Positions 46,306-58,314 of a DNA stretch of 64,000 nt are shown piece by piece. The notes under the pieces were generated by a model, which worked only from the letters and a program-made list of their open reading frames with translations, made no database searches and was not told the origin of the DNA. The position numbers were made by a program, and so were the translations under genes. Source of the stretch: Tetradesmus obliquus (Eukaryota > Chlorophyta > Chlorophyceae > Sphaeropleales > Scenedesmaceae); assembly GCA_030272155.1 (NCBI GenBank), contig CP126191.1:6036501-6100500 (forward strand), written 5' to 3'. Each line of letters begins with the position of its first letter. Within the stretch, counting starts at the first letter, position 1.

Positions 46306-48069
46306 ACCCATCAAGGCGCATACGCAGCCGCCGAGGCCAGTCACATTCTCGTGATGAGCCTGGACGGCAGGATCACGGCCCTGCCCCGCAAACTGGCGCA
46401 GAACACAATGCACACAACCACACACATGCAACAGTATCTCTGCACACCACAATCATGAAGCAGCACACGTGTACTGAACCAAAACACTTCAATGGCCTAC
46501 AGCTTCCCGAGAAGCAGCCAAGCAACGCAGCAATCGAGAAGGTGCACCGGCTCACACATGGATACACCTGACAGCACTAAGCGTAAGGTTCCCCAACCCG
46601 ATGCAGCATCCTGTTCGAGCTGCCAGGAATTACTGTAGCGTACGTGACGCCTGCAGCACCAATGCTGCACGCCCAAGGCCCCTGCACATGCATGCACACC
46701 GTGCGAGGGCAGAAGCCAGCACTGCAAGCCCAAGCACACACAATCTGCTGTTCTGATCACAACTGCTATGCCATGCATGCAGCTCCTGCGCGAGTGCAGG
46801 GTGCAGGCAGCAGGCATGGTGGAAAGAGCAGCACCTGCCAGCACGGTACAGGGTGCCATGGCTACTGCTGTTCAAGGGGCTTCAAGGCCACACACCCACA
46901 CACCACAAGCACACAGTACTTCAATAAATGCAGGCAGTTGGTTTGCAGCATCTGCTGCTTTCACACCTAGACAGCAAGAGGCCCCGCTGGGCACCTGAGG
47001 ACGCAAGTCTACATACTTGTGCAGGACTGCCATCGGAGAGGCAGCTCTGACATGTGTGCACAAAGCAGCGCTGCTAAGCAGCACCTTAACCTGGCTAGGC
47101 TGCTGCAAGCAGCCAGCGCGTTCCAAGAGGCTGCATGCAGCCTTGACAACCCGCCAGAATCGCCCAAAACCAAGCCACAGCATAGGAAAGTACAGCTGCC
47201 AGGACAGTCCTGCTGGGCCCGAGCTATTCTGCTGCAAGCGCTGCTGCAGGCAGCACCACTATGCACTGCAGCGCCATCTGCTGTGCTGATCCACACTAAT
47301 GTACAGGTGCAGCCGTGCTGCTTAATGCAGGCATCTGGAGCACGAGCTGAGCGTTGCCATGCAGACAGCGGCCACTTATTGTTCTGCACAACTTCTCACG
47401 CGCACAGCAGTGTCCACAACACGCGCCCACGAAGAATCAAAGGTGCCACGCAGCAAACCACAAAAGGCTGACATGGCCGGCTTGCAGTCACTCCTTCCCC
47501 AATCCACCAACAGTCTGCTAGCATATCTGTGAAACAGGCAACATCAACTAGCCAGGCTGACAGCCAGGCAACCAATCAATGCCTGCGCCTGAGCGCCACT
47601 TGTGTGCATCTCGACAAAGCGGTTCGAGGCCGCAGCAACAGCACTGCGCTGATCCCTAACTTGCAAACTTGCGAGCCGAGCACCGGCAGCTTCGAAGAAG
47701 CGTGCAATCAAGGCACACCGCGCCAGAGGCAACATCATGGAAGCAGCATAGCTGCTGGCAGCATATGCCAGCCAGAAAAGTGTTGGCTGAAACAGCAAGT
47801 GCAACGATGTTTAGCCCAATCCCTGTATTGGACTACCAAAGCTTCGCCAGCAGCAGTGGCGCTGCCCCATGATGAGACACCACTGCACTGATGCGCCAGC
47901 ATACACAACTTTGCCTCATGATATGCGGGCGCGTGTGCCGCTGCCCTCACCCTTGCCAGGGTTGCTAGGAGACAGCACAACAACTCAACAAGGCTCAATC
48001 AGGCAATGCAGCAGCCACGCAAGTCAAGGATCATCCTGCGCCAGCGCCTCCAGCGGCTGCAGGAGTCAG

Positions 48070-51000
48070 CTAGTACCCTGGTCCGCTCGGGCCAGCCATC
48101 GCAGATGATGACGACACATGCACCATCTGCAGCAGCCCGTTGAGCTGGTCCAAGGTTGTGCTGGGCGCCACGCCTGTGCTGCCAGCGCGCGACAGCATGC
48201 TGCCCGCTGCTGTTGCAGATCCCGGCATGCTGCCTGCTGCTGCTGCTGCTGGGCCCAGCAGCCCCACCACGCCTGCCTGGCTGCCGCCTGGCGCCTCCAG
48301 TGACGCCTGGCGCGCCAGCGCATCATGGCCGCCGTTGCTGCTGCCGCCAAACTGGCCGCTGCCACGCTTGCTGAGCACGGAGCTGGACCACTTGAGCATG
48401 CCCTGCTGCTGCTGCCCGGGGCGCTGGCCCATGCCGTATGCAGGCGGCGCGGTGCAGGCCACCTGCTTGCTGGGGCTCAGCACGCCAGAGCCCACCCCAC
48501 CCAGCACAGCAGCTAGGGAGCCGTCAGGTGGCGTCATTGAGCTGCTGCTGCCGTATGAGCCATGCTGCATCTGCGACGTCTCCAGCTGCTGCTGCTGCTG
48601 CCACAGCAGATGGCTGGCTGGTGCAGATGCGGCCAAAGGCTGCGACGCCAGCATGCTGCTGTGCCACTGCTGCTGCTGCTGCTGGTGCTGTGCCGCCTGG
48701 TGCTGCGCTGCCGCCATCTGCTGCAGCTGCAGCTGTGCCTGCTGCTGCTGCACGAGCTGCTGCAGGCTGGAGCTGCTGGCACTTGCTGCAGCCATCGCCT
48801 GCTGCTGGATCAGCGCCTGCAGCTGCTGCTGCAGCATCAGCTGCTCCTGCAGCATCTGCTGCTGGCTCACCTGCTGCTGCTGCTGGTGTTGCTCCATCTG
48901 CAGCTGTTGCAGCAGCTGCTGCTGGTACGCAGAACCAGACAGGTCACCAGCCAGCATGCCAAACCCTGCAGGCGCTGAGCCTGCCAGGCCTGCTGCCTTA
49001 CCTGCCAAGCCTGCTGCACCAGCCAGCGACACGCTACTGCCACTCAGCTGGTGGCTCAGTGGCATGCCCTGCATGCCTGCAAGCATGCTGCCGTCCAGCC
49101 CTGCTGCTGCTGCCGCTGCCATGGCAGCCGACTGGTCCAGCGACACACCCATCATGCCTGCCGCTGCTGCTGCCGCCGGCATGGAGTTGCGGAAGGCGCG
49201 GTTTGCTGCTGCTCCCGAGCTGTAAGGCTGAGGCATGGGCACGGGGCTGGTTGCCGACAGCTGCCGACCGCTTGCGGTCAGGCTGTTGAGCAGCGAGGGG
49301 TCACTGTTGCTGTTCAGCCATGAGCTTCCAACCAGTGCACTGGCAGCATCAGCCATCAGCCCGCTGCCGGCAGCTTGCAGCAGTGCCTCATCCCCGCCGG
49401 CCATCATCAGCTGCTGGTAGTGCTGCTGCGCCTGCGAGGGCCCCAGCAGCAGCCCGCCGCTGTTGAGGCTGGCTGCTGCTGCTGCTGCCGCTGCTGCAGC
49501 CGCCACGAAGCTGCTGCCCTGCAGGAAGCTCTGCAGGGCGCCGCTGCTGGCGTGGCCCAGGCTGCTCATGCGCGGCGGGGGCGGCGGCGGCGGGTGGTGG
49601 GCCGCGGCGGGCTCGCTGCCGCCGGAGGGCTCCGGCGTTGCTGACGTGGCGTAGACGTAATCGTCAGGGCCTGCTGCCTCCAGGCCGTGAGCCAGGCGGC
49701 GCACCTCCTCGTCCTGCAGTGGGGCACAGGCACGCAGCCCAGCACAGCCCAGCACAGCATGGTTTGATGTACTGAGTTATGCAGGGATGACTACTGCTGC
49801 CGGCGGCGTCACGCGCAACTGCTGAAAGGCTTTGCAGCGCAAGCGCAGAGACAACGGTATGGCGTGCGTAGGCTGTGCTGCGGCTGCCAGCTGCGCGCAA
49901 GCTCACCTTGTGTGCGAAGAAGCAGATTGGGCGGTCGCAGGTGGGGCCCTGGTTGCAGAGCGACGTCTTGAACCTGCGAGTGGCGTGCCACGTTACAAAA
50001 GTCAGACATAACAGGCATCGCCTGAAGTTGCTGCTGTCGCTGCTGCTGCAGCGGCTGTGGCTGCGGCTGCTGCTGCGGCTGCTGCTGCGGCTGCTGCTGC
50101 TGGCGCTGCTGCATGTGATTGTGGAGCTGCTTACTGCAGTAGCTGTCGCTGCAGCAACCTGTGGGGTTGCTCCCTCAGCTGCCTCACCTGTCCGGGTGCA
50201 GCCAGAACTCAACTGCACGCAGAAGGGACGGCACGGTGCAGACACGCAGCCGTCAGCAAACAGGGCGTGCTGTCACAATAGTGTGATACGTATTTAGACA
50301 TGACAGCAAGAACAACAGCATGGAAGGCCGAGAAGGCAGGCGCCACAGAGACTTGGAATGCATTAATCGAGATAATCAACACAGCGCGACGCACAAGGCA
50401 AGGCTAGATCAAGCGCTCACATGGGTTGTGCGCAAATGTGCACTGCTCCCGGCGGGGACACGACACCTGCAAACAGCAAGCGGCAGTACAGCGCAGCACA
50501 GCAGCTCGTCAACGCCACACAGCACACCAAGATTCAGCTGCTGTGGCCTGTCAGCTGCCGCATACTCAGCTGCTGCACGCACTCAGCTGCTGCAGACACT
50601 GCCCCTGCAGTCAGCTGCGCAATGCCTGCTCAAGCTGCAAACACTCTGCATGCCGTGACGCTGCTGCAGCACGCACCGCTGTCTTTGCTGGGCACAGCAC
50701 TGCTGTGTAGCCGCGAGGGTGTCTGCGCCGTGCCACCTCGCCTGGGTGCGCATAGGGGCAGATCTTCCAGTCATGCCTGCAGGGATGGGTGTGCAAGTGA
50801 TGTGGTCAGAGCACTCTGGTTGAAGACGCACGACGCGCTGTGATTGGCTGCTGCTGCTGCTGCCGCTGGTGAGCAATGCTGAGCAATGTTGACAGCCTGC
50901 CAGCAGCTCTCCAGCCGTTGTCAGCAGCTTGCAGGATGAAACACCTGCTACTAAAGGACGGAACATTCCTGAGCTGAAAGCAACTGCCGTGCCTATTCTG

Positions 51001-51531
51001 AGCATACTGCACTGAGCAGGTGCTGCCGCCGCTGCCGGTGCTGCTGCTGCTGCACAGACGCAACCTGGCCTGCTCCTGCTGACGGCTGCAGTGGCTTACC
51101 TGTCTTTGCGGCTGCACATTTCAATCTGCACAGAAACAGCACCGCACACCAACGTCAGGGTGAAGTTTGAGCATGAGCCACGCACCAAAATATAGCCGCT
51201 GGCTGGTGTGCGCTGTACGGCTGCGAGTGCATGTCACATGCTCCCACATGAACATCACAGGCGGCAAACCATGCAGGCAAGGAGCGGCACACGTGAGCGA
51301 GCATACCTTGAACTTGAACATCAGGAACTCATCAGACATCTTGAACACGCGGGGCTTGGCAGCAGCTGACCCTGCAGCTGCTGGGCTGTTGACCTCCGGC
51401 AGTGGCGGCGTTTGACTGCTGCTGCTCTGCCCTGCATCTGGCAGCGCCAGTGAGACAGAGGCAGGAGCTGCTGCCTGGCCGCCATCAGCCTCCACAGAAG
51501 TCACTTGAGTAGACAGCTGGTCGATCATCAT
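48070..51531 (-). CDS. Arginine-rich tandem CCCH zinc-finger (RR-TZF) RNA-binding protein
   Basis: Seven exons, 51531-51307, 51125-51100, 50776-50677, 50466-50421, 50212-50188, 49973-49907, 49713-48070, give 710 residues. The plant-specific zinc module is complete: C-x5-H-x4-C-x3-H (CSRKDRHDWKICPYAH), GEVARRRHPRGY, then C-x7-C-x5-C-x3-H (CPAKTAVSCPRREQCTFAH), FEFWLHPDRFKTSLC, and C-x5-C-x4-C-x3-H ending CFFAHK. It spans about residues 70-163 and is preceded by MSDEFLMFKFK. Plant RR-TZF proteins bind mRNA and act in mRNA decay and stress granules; that role here is inference. The tail of about 545 residues is rich in Gln, Ala, Ser and Met. The start is uncertain: the frame stays open upstream of 51531 to an acceptor at about 51586, so a further 5' exon may exist. 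Confidence 0.92.
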
Positions 51532-54445
51532 CACATCTGACTGCTCCGATCTGTCGGACAGGTCAGAGCTGTCTGCTGCTTCTGCAGTGGACCCGGTCCA
51601 ACTCTCCGCTCCACAACACCTGCATGCGAAGAAGAATGGAACAGCACAAGGTCATCGGTTTGCGTATCACATGTATGCAATTGCCACCGCCACCTCCCGA
51701 GATAGGCAGCGTGATGCACACGCCGAAGCACAGCAAAATCACTGGAGGTGCAGCCTCCGCTCCGGCGAGGAAGACCATGCTGCCCTTGGATGCAGCCAGA
51801 CAAAGATCCTGATCGAGCGGAGCACCACGGGCGACGTACAGCAGCGGCCACGTGCTCCCATATGGGTGCTTTGAACGTGGCCCGGACGGCCCTCCGCCAT
51901 CAAATCAGCATGAAGTTGGGCTATCTTTCAGGCCTAGTAAGCAAGGCTTTGACTGTCTGCCGCTGAAGCAAGGGGTCGGCATTGGCCACTCACATATACT
52001 CGCTCTGCTGGCCAAAAAGGCGCTTGTAGCAAATGCTTGTGCGTTGAAAATCCTTATTCGGGATTTGAGGAATCCAGTAGGGCAGATAGCAGCATGCTGT
52101 GCTCGCGGACTGCACTTTGCGGCTTGTTCAATTCAGCAACTATTGTGGACTCATTACATCCAACAGAGCGGCACCCTGAGAGCACAGTGCGAAGGCAAAA
52201 CAGTGCGTGGCGCCAGCGTTCCAGCAATCACATGGCCCACGTGCATGTTAGACCCTAGCTCACCACCACCCGCCAAAGCGCCAGTGCATGCTATAGCGAT
52301 TCTGAAGCTGCTGCTCAGATGCAATGAAACACGGTGAACATCTACAATGCCTGGCTCACTGAGCTACAATGGGGTTTTCACCGAATGTGATGCAATGATG
52401 GCTTACTTCTGTGTCGACTCACTAGCACCTAGTTACATAGTTTCTTACTGAGCAGCATAAGTCAAGCAGAAGAGTTTAGCGTCGCAGTACTGCCTTTAGC
52501 TGGGCTGGAAATCCTTGGCTGCGGTTGAGTCTGCCCCAAGCGACACAAGTCGCAAAAGACCACATGAGCCCAAATACGTTCAGTCTTAGACGAGTGAAGT
52601 CTCATGTGCTGGTTTCTTGTGCTCGCCCTGAGGTCGCACTGTAGTGCTGCCGGTACTGCTGGTCATGATCATGAGCGTCCAACCCTAGTACTGATTATTA
52701 CTCGGCAGTACTGCCAACATCAGCGCTGATACAGATGCCGTGCAAATCCTCTCCATCATACATGCACGCCAGTCCTGCAGCTCTGCATTGACTGCTGAGA
52801 CGAGGTCAGCGCAGGTGGCACCAGGCCGCCTTTGAAAGGCTTTCAAAGGCAGAAGGTCTTCCGCAGAAATGACAGAAAATAGCTGAGTCAATAGCAAGCC
52901 ATGCATGCTTCCATGATGGGAAGGCTAGCCAGCATCCAAACGTCCAACAGATGGTGAGGAACTTGTTCTGAATGCTCTGATGTCATGCATGCCCAGAGGA
53001 GCTGCAACAGCATGTAAATAGGACGATTCTAGGAATAGTAAATGCATAACATGTAATACCGTCATTGGTAAGGTAGGCCAGGCCCGCCAGGCCGCCCATG
53101 GGTGCCAGCCAGGCACTTATGAAACTTGCAAGCGAGGCGAGCAGCCTTCAGGCCTACTGACCGTCGTACAATCTTTGAAGGCCCCTGAGGTCTGGTGGAG
53201 CATGTACACTCGAGTGAGAAGGAGGATTAACCCTGGAATGTTCCAACCTGTGCGCCAGTGTCTGTTGCAGTGTTTACGTACCTGTTACATGGCACCCACC
53301 CCCAACAAGGTCGGCGGCCGATATCAGCAGTGCAGAGCTGGCTGCCACGAGCTGCGGTGACCATGCGCTGTGCATGTGGGGCACGCACCATGACACGCTT
53401 GGGTACTTCACCCAAGCGTGTCGTAAATGTTTGATCCGAGTAGGATACAGCCTTTCAGCCCCAGAGTCAGCTTCAGCCCTGCTTACATGTGTAAAAGAAA
53501 ACTCTCCCTTGACAACACCTGACCATCATAATGTAGTGATACTGACATCATCTCCCAGCACTGCTGAGCCTGAGCTGCAGGCATGCTTTCAGCTACAGCA
53601 ACAGCTGCCGGGAAGCACAACTTTTAGGTGCAGTCCCCGCCACCTGAGACACGTTTGCTGACCTCAGTGTTGCCCTGAAGCCCCAGCTTGCCAAGCCAGT
53701 CAGCAACCAAGCCTCAGTTGGGTTTGATGCCTTTGCCACCCAAACAAGTCATGATGGCACACATCAGCCAAGCGTTTGATAGAAAGAGTACGGTGGTGCA
53801 TTGCATGTCTGCACCCAAATTATTCCCAGGTGTCCGAAGTAAACAACTCCACAACCACACATTGCGCGATCCAACAAGTGACGGTGATTCTGGGGGTCTA
53901 GACACGTAGAGCTGCATGTCTGGTAGGCAAGCAAGTTGCTGGCCCACCACACATAGGGCCTGTCAGTGCATGTGAGCGCAACATTGAGCAGTGCACCCAT
54001 CAGTATTGTGGGCCTAAACTTTAGGGCGTTGAACGCCCTCTACACCTCGCTTTGCAGTAGGCGTGCCCACGTAACCAACAAGCTGCCAGGCCCAACCAGG
54101 CAGCGCGTACCACACCACAGACAGCAGCCTCCACAGGCTGCACAGCAGTAACCATTCAAGAGACAAGGAAGAAAGGAATGCATACATACTCTGCATGAAT
54201 ACCATTTGGGCTGTCAGCATTTATGTTATGTTGAAATGGGTGCCGACACCTGGCGCCTAGCCAGCTGACAGCAACTGCACTTTCTGTATGTGTTCTGTAT
54301 GTGTGCTGTATGTGTGCTGTTATTCCTTGCCTCATCCTGCGCAGCACCAATAATTGCCCACACATGTCCTGTACTACGTATACCAGTGCCGCAGTGCTGC
54401 GCCAAGCATTGCACATGTATACATGTGTACACCAGCCCATTAACC
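51532..54445. other. Gene desert upstream of the zinc-finger gene
   Basis: About 2.9 kb. It may hold a 5' exon of the zinc-finger gene; a minus-strand frame at 51778-51563 starts MVFLAGAEAAPPVILLCFG. A protein-like minus-strand frame at 52906-52685 contains LLPLKAFQRRPGATCADLV but has no partner exons. A perfect hairpin lies at 53392-53422. Nothing else is supported. Confidence 0.4.
53392..53422. other. Perfect 13-bp inverted repeat with 5-nt loop
   Basis: GACACGCTTGGGT, then ACTTC, then ACCCAAGCGTGTC, with no mismatch. It does not match the histone mRNA stem-loop and is not next to an identified gene. Confidence 0.85.
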
Positions 54446-55973
54446 TCACAGGGCATAAGCAGCAACGACGGCTGCGAGCGCAGCAGCTGCCACACTGATC
54501 ACGGATGCGCCCTGCATGCCTGCTGCATTGGGCTTGCCCGCCTCCATTGCGAGCTGCTCCTGCTGCTCAATCATGCCAGGCGGCAGCTGCGTGTACGTGC
54601 CGTCTGCTGCTGTCATCCCAGGTGTCATGCGGCCACCCAGCGTGGTCACCCGGCCGTTTGTAATGACGTTTGAGCCCAGGCCTGCCACGCCGGTGCGGCC
54701 GCTGTTCCATGTGCCCATGCTGCCCACGCCGGCTGCTGCCAGCGCGCTACTGGCTGAGGCGGCTGTGCTCTGCACACACACGGTGTGCACGTGCATCTTC
54801 AGGTTCTTCTGGCAGGCGCCTGGCACCTGGCTGGTCACGAAGAAGTCTGGCTCTGCGCCCAGGGTCACGCGGAAGTCGCAGGACTTGACGGGTGCTGACA
54901 GCACCACGCCTGCGCTGGGGATGTCAAAGCTGCTTGGGCAGGAGCCGTTCACTGCGGGGCAGATGATTGGATGCATGAGTGGCATGGCGGCACCAGCGCT
55001 GCTGCGATGGACAGCATGATGTGGGGCAGCTGAAGCAGCGAAGCAGATGATAGGCAGTATACGACAGCGTGCGGGTTGGCACAGCTGCTGCTGTTTATGC
55101 TGCATGTGCTGCTGCTGCTGCTGCCGCCGCCGCCGCTGCTGCTGCTGCTGCTGCTGCTGCTGTAGGTGTAGCTGTAATATGGAGAGGGAAGTTAAATACA
55201 CGTGGGTCCTGTAACATTGGTGGCACACTGCGCTGAATGACTGCTGCCCCACAACTGCCTGCTACGCTACTGACTCCTGGGTCCTTGCTTACTTGCACGG
55301 AAGGCTCACAATGGGACTGGATGCTGTCACTCACCGCTGGTCATCTTGTAAACACCATGGGTTGCTTGTGGTGGGCACTTGAAGCGGATCACATCACCGC
55401 ACTTTGCTGTCGACACACTGGGCAGCTGCAGGCGGTTGTCTTGGACATCCCATGTGACCTCAAACACACGTGGTGTTTGTGCGTGCCCTGCTCATGCATT
55501 GTTCAACCAGCACAGCACGCCGTTCAATATGAATCTGGCATCATGGTCATGAACCGCTGAACAGCACACATGACCTGCTCTGCTGATCAGCTGCAATGAC
55601 CCTACTACATATGCTTTGTACTGGAAGCTGAGCCATTTCGGTGCTATATATGGGGCAAAGCTCCCCTCAGAACAACGATGCATGCAACGATGCAGCTGCG
55701 AGTTCCCGCGCTTTGGTGCATCCCGTACACCTCTGGGACTACAAGTGCAGCTGAAGGCAAAACACGACGTAAACAGTGTTGTCAACTGCGTACATGAACA
55801 CTGTAACCCACCTTTGGACAGGCATACGCCCAGCAGCAGCCCCAGCAGCACCTGACAGCACGGACGCGCATGAGCTGTATGGCTCTCTGCATCAATTGCT
55901 CCACACTCTGGCATAAGCATGCCGCAAATAAAAGTTGGCATGTGTTGCGCACCTGCTTGTTGCGAAGCTTCAT
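54446..55973 (-). CDS. Secreted cupredoxin-like (phytocyanin/early-nodulin-like) protein, GPI-anchor type
   Basis: Four exons, 55973-55953 (21 nt), 55851-55812 (40 nt), 55487-55335, 54951-54446, give 239 residues. The first two micro-exons assemble a signal peptide (MKLRNKQVLLGLLLGVCLSK). A single domain follows: FEVTWDVQDNRLQLP, KCGDVIRFKCP, ATHGVYKM, and PDFFVTSQVPGACQKNLKMH. This is the strand order and spacing of phytocyanins. In the copper-binding pattern the histidine before the cysteine (GHC) reads GAC here, so type-1 copper binding is doubtful, as in early-nodulin-like proteins. After a Gly/Ala/Thr-rich spacer the protein ends in a hydrophobic tail (VISVAAAALAAVVAAYAL), typical of a GPI-anchor signal. 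Likely cell-surface; function unknown. The start is 352 bp from that of the next, divergent gene. Confidence 0.78.
55100..55164 (-). repeat. (CAG)n/(CGG)n tract in an intron of the cupredoxin-like gene
   Basis: In the sense (minus) direction this reads CAG and CGG units, in the middle of the intron between exons 3 and 4. Confidence 0.75.
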
Positions 55974-56325
55974 CGTGCCAGCTCACTGAAGTTGTGTGCC
56001 AGCGCTGTCAACTCAAGCTGCGGGTAGCGTTTGCAGGCGCAATGGATAGAGTGTTGCAGACGAACAACCCTCGCACTGCTCTTCCCTTAAAGGTTTGCGT
56101 TTGTCAAGCTCCTCTCGTTGCAGACAAGCACAAAGCATCGAAACCTGATGTGCGCCAAAACCTGGGATAGGTGCGTCTGCAGCGAATCTGTAAGCCCTGG
56201 CAATCCATGCATTGTGTATTTAGACGTAAAAGGAATGCGACGGTGCAGTCTGCAGTTTGCAAGAAGCGGGTTTCGTTCAACACCACACACTCGTGCTTTT
56301 TAGTGGACTCCCATTGAAGCTGAGC
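55974..56325. promoter_or_regulatory. Shared upstream region of two divergent genes
   Basis: 352 bp between the start codons of the cupredoxin-like gene (-) and the twin-arginine plastid protein gene (+). No individual element was identified. Confidence 0.45.
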
Positions 56326-56562
56326 ATGGATCAATTCAAACTTTGTCGGCAAACAACTAATGGATTGTCGAACAGCTGCCATAGCACCGGTAGCCTGAGA
56401 CGAAGTGTTGTAGTGACTAGTCAAGGCCCAGCAAACATACAGCCTGTCAAGCACCAGGCAAGGCTGTATGCAGCTAGACCACAACAAAACAGTGGGGCAA
56501 AACAAATCAGCAGCTGCCTCATTGACGAAAGCGGTGGTGGTAGCCCTAGCTATACCAGGAGC

Positions 56563-56598
<36 letters not shown>

Positions 56599-58283
56599 TG
56601 GTTGAGCTGTGACAGTGCAGCTCAGCACAGCAGGCGGGCAATCCTCACTGGTCTCTGCCTGGGACTGTGCACGGCAACACAAGCAGCGTATGCTGCATCT
56701 GTGCCATCCGTGTCACCTGCGCCTGGGGCCAGCCTGGCCACTCAGCTGAACAAGGCGCTGCCGTTCCAGCTCTTCCCGGTGTCGCCACCAGAGCCGCTGG
56801 GTTTCCCCAGGAAGCAGCTGGACACGCGCTTTGCGGTGCTGCTGATGCGCAGCTCGTATGATGCCGTTGACGCGCTGGACTTCATCCCCAGGCAGCAGTT
56901 CGAGGTGAGCGCTGGCGCGGCAAGCAGCTGGCTGGACGTAACAGGCGCAGCAACTCCAACGACCGCACGCTGGCGTGCTACTGCCTAGAGCATTGTGCCT
57001 GCTACCGTGTCATGTGCGTTGTGCATGGGCATCAACTTGCATGGGTTGGCTCCAGTTGCACGGCGTCCCTGCAGAGTATGTGCATGCCCTTGTGAGCTGA
57101 GCATGCACCGGTCCAACTCTGGCTGTGTGCTGCAGGCGAAGTTCTGGAAGCTGCGGCAGAGTGAGCTGGAGGGCTACAACTACCTGTACAGCCCAATCAA
57201 GATGCGCGCAGGGGACCTGTCAGGTGCGGGCGCAGCAGCAGCAGCAACACCAGCACCAGCAGCACCAGCACCAGCACCAATCAAAGCGCAGGTCGCGCTC
57301 CTTTGCCTGGCTGAGGCCAGGGTTCGCATGGTAGCAACAGCGAACAGTGCGCTGTACTGTATCAGCCTCGCAAGTATGCACAGCACCCCATCACCTGGTG
57401 CATTACAAGGCTGTGTGTACTGCTCCGTACAGCAATGACACCGTACTGTGTATACTGCCTACCGCCGCGCCGCCTGCTGCTGCAGACCCGCTCTACTTTG
57501 ACTTCATCTCCTTCTCTCAGTACGCCACCATCAGCAGGGAGATGGGCCAGCCACAGCGTGTGTTTGAGGAGTACTACGAGCTCTGCCCGCCAGGAGCAGG
57601 CGATGACGACCCCTGCGAGGTGACCAGCGGCAGCAGCAGCAGGCTGGGCGCTACTGCTGCACACTTGTGCTGCGCTACCTAGTGTGGATATGGATTTGCG
57701 TACTTGCAAGCTGTGAGCCATGTGCAATATGAGGGCTGTGCAGGCGGCTGGGGGCAGCAGTGGACCTGTGCAGTTGTGGACGGCGCGCTGTGGAAAGCGC
57801 CGCGGGGAATGACACTGCTGCCTGTAGCTTGCGATGTTGAGCAGACTCATGTTGCACAGGCGTGATTGCATGGCATGTTGTGATGTGCACACCAGAGTTT
57901 TGTTATCAACTGCTGCTGCTGCTGCTGCTGCTGCTGCTTCGCCTGCTGTCCATGATGTGCAGTCCGGCCAGAAAGTTGTCACACGGCCGCCACAGTATGC
58001 GGACGACTCGCAGCTGCCAGCCTACTTCTTCCAGAAGACAGGTGCGGCCATGGCAGCATGGGCAGCAGCATGCGGCTGCACAGCAGCATGCCACATAGCA
58101 GGCTCGGGCGGTGCAGCATAGGTGCAGGGGGCCACCTTGTCACCTGGCGGCTGGTATGCAGCATGGTGGGGCAAGGCCCTGTACGTTTAGTCAGAGGCTT
58201 CTTTGCGTGCCGCCTGCCTGCTGGCTGCTGCCCATGCTTGGACTGCAATGTGTTTGCAATGAACTGCTTTCTCCTTGCCGCCA

Positions 58284-58314
<31 letters not shown>

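Larger units (their letters stand above)
44567..48069. other. Unresolved block with minus-strand exon-like segments
   Basis: No complete gene could be built. On the minus strand, several segments have splice-like borders and hydrophobic, protein-like content: 47950-47998 with 47544-47786 (PTLFWLAYAASSYAASMM), 47400-47474 (opens MSAFCGLLRGTFDSSW before GTGAGA), 46300-46394 (GRDPAVQAHHENVTGLGG) and the pair at 46187-45698 listed separately. They may belong to one or two membrane-protein genes or to decayed sequence. A 22-bp tandem repeat lies at about 46252-46305. Confidence 0.4.

Noticed and set aside
48140-49225. Plus-strand frame of 361 codons rich in Cys, Leu and Ala
   Set aside because: It is the antisense shadow of the Gln/Ala-rich tail exon of the zinc-finger gene; CAG repeats read backwards give poly-Leu or poly-Cys.
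53392-53422. Hairpin considered as a histone mRNA 3' stem-loop
   Set aside because: The stem and loop sequences do not match the histone consensus, and no histone gene is nearby.
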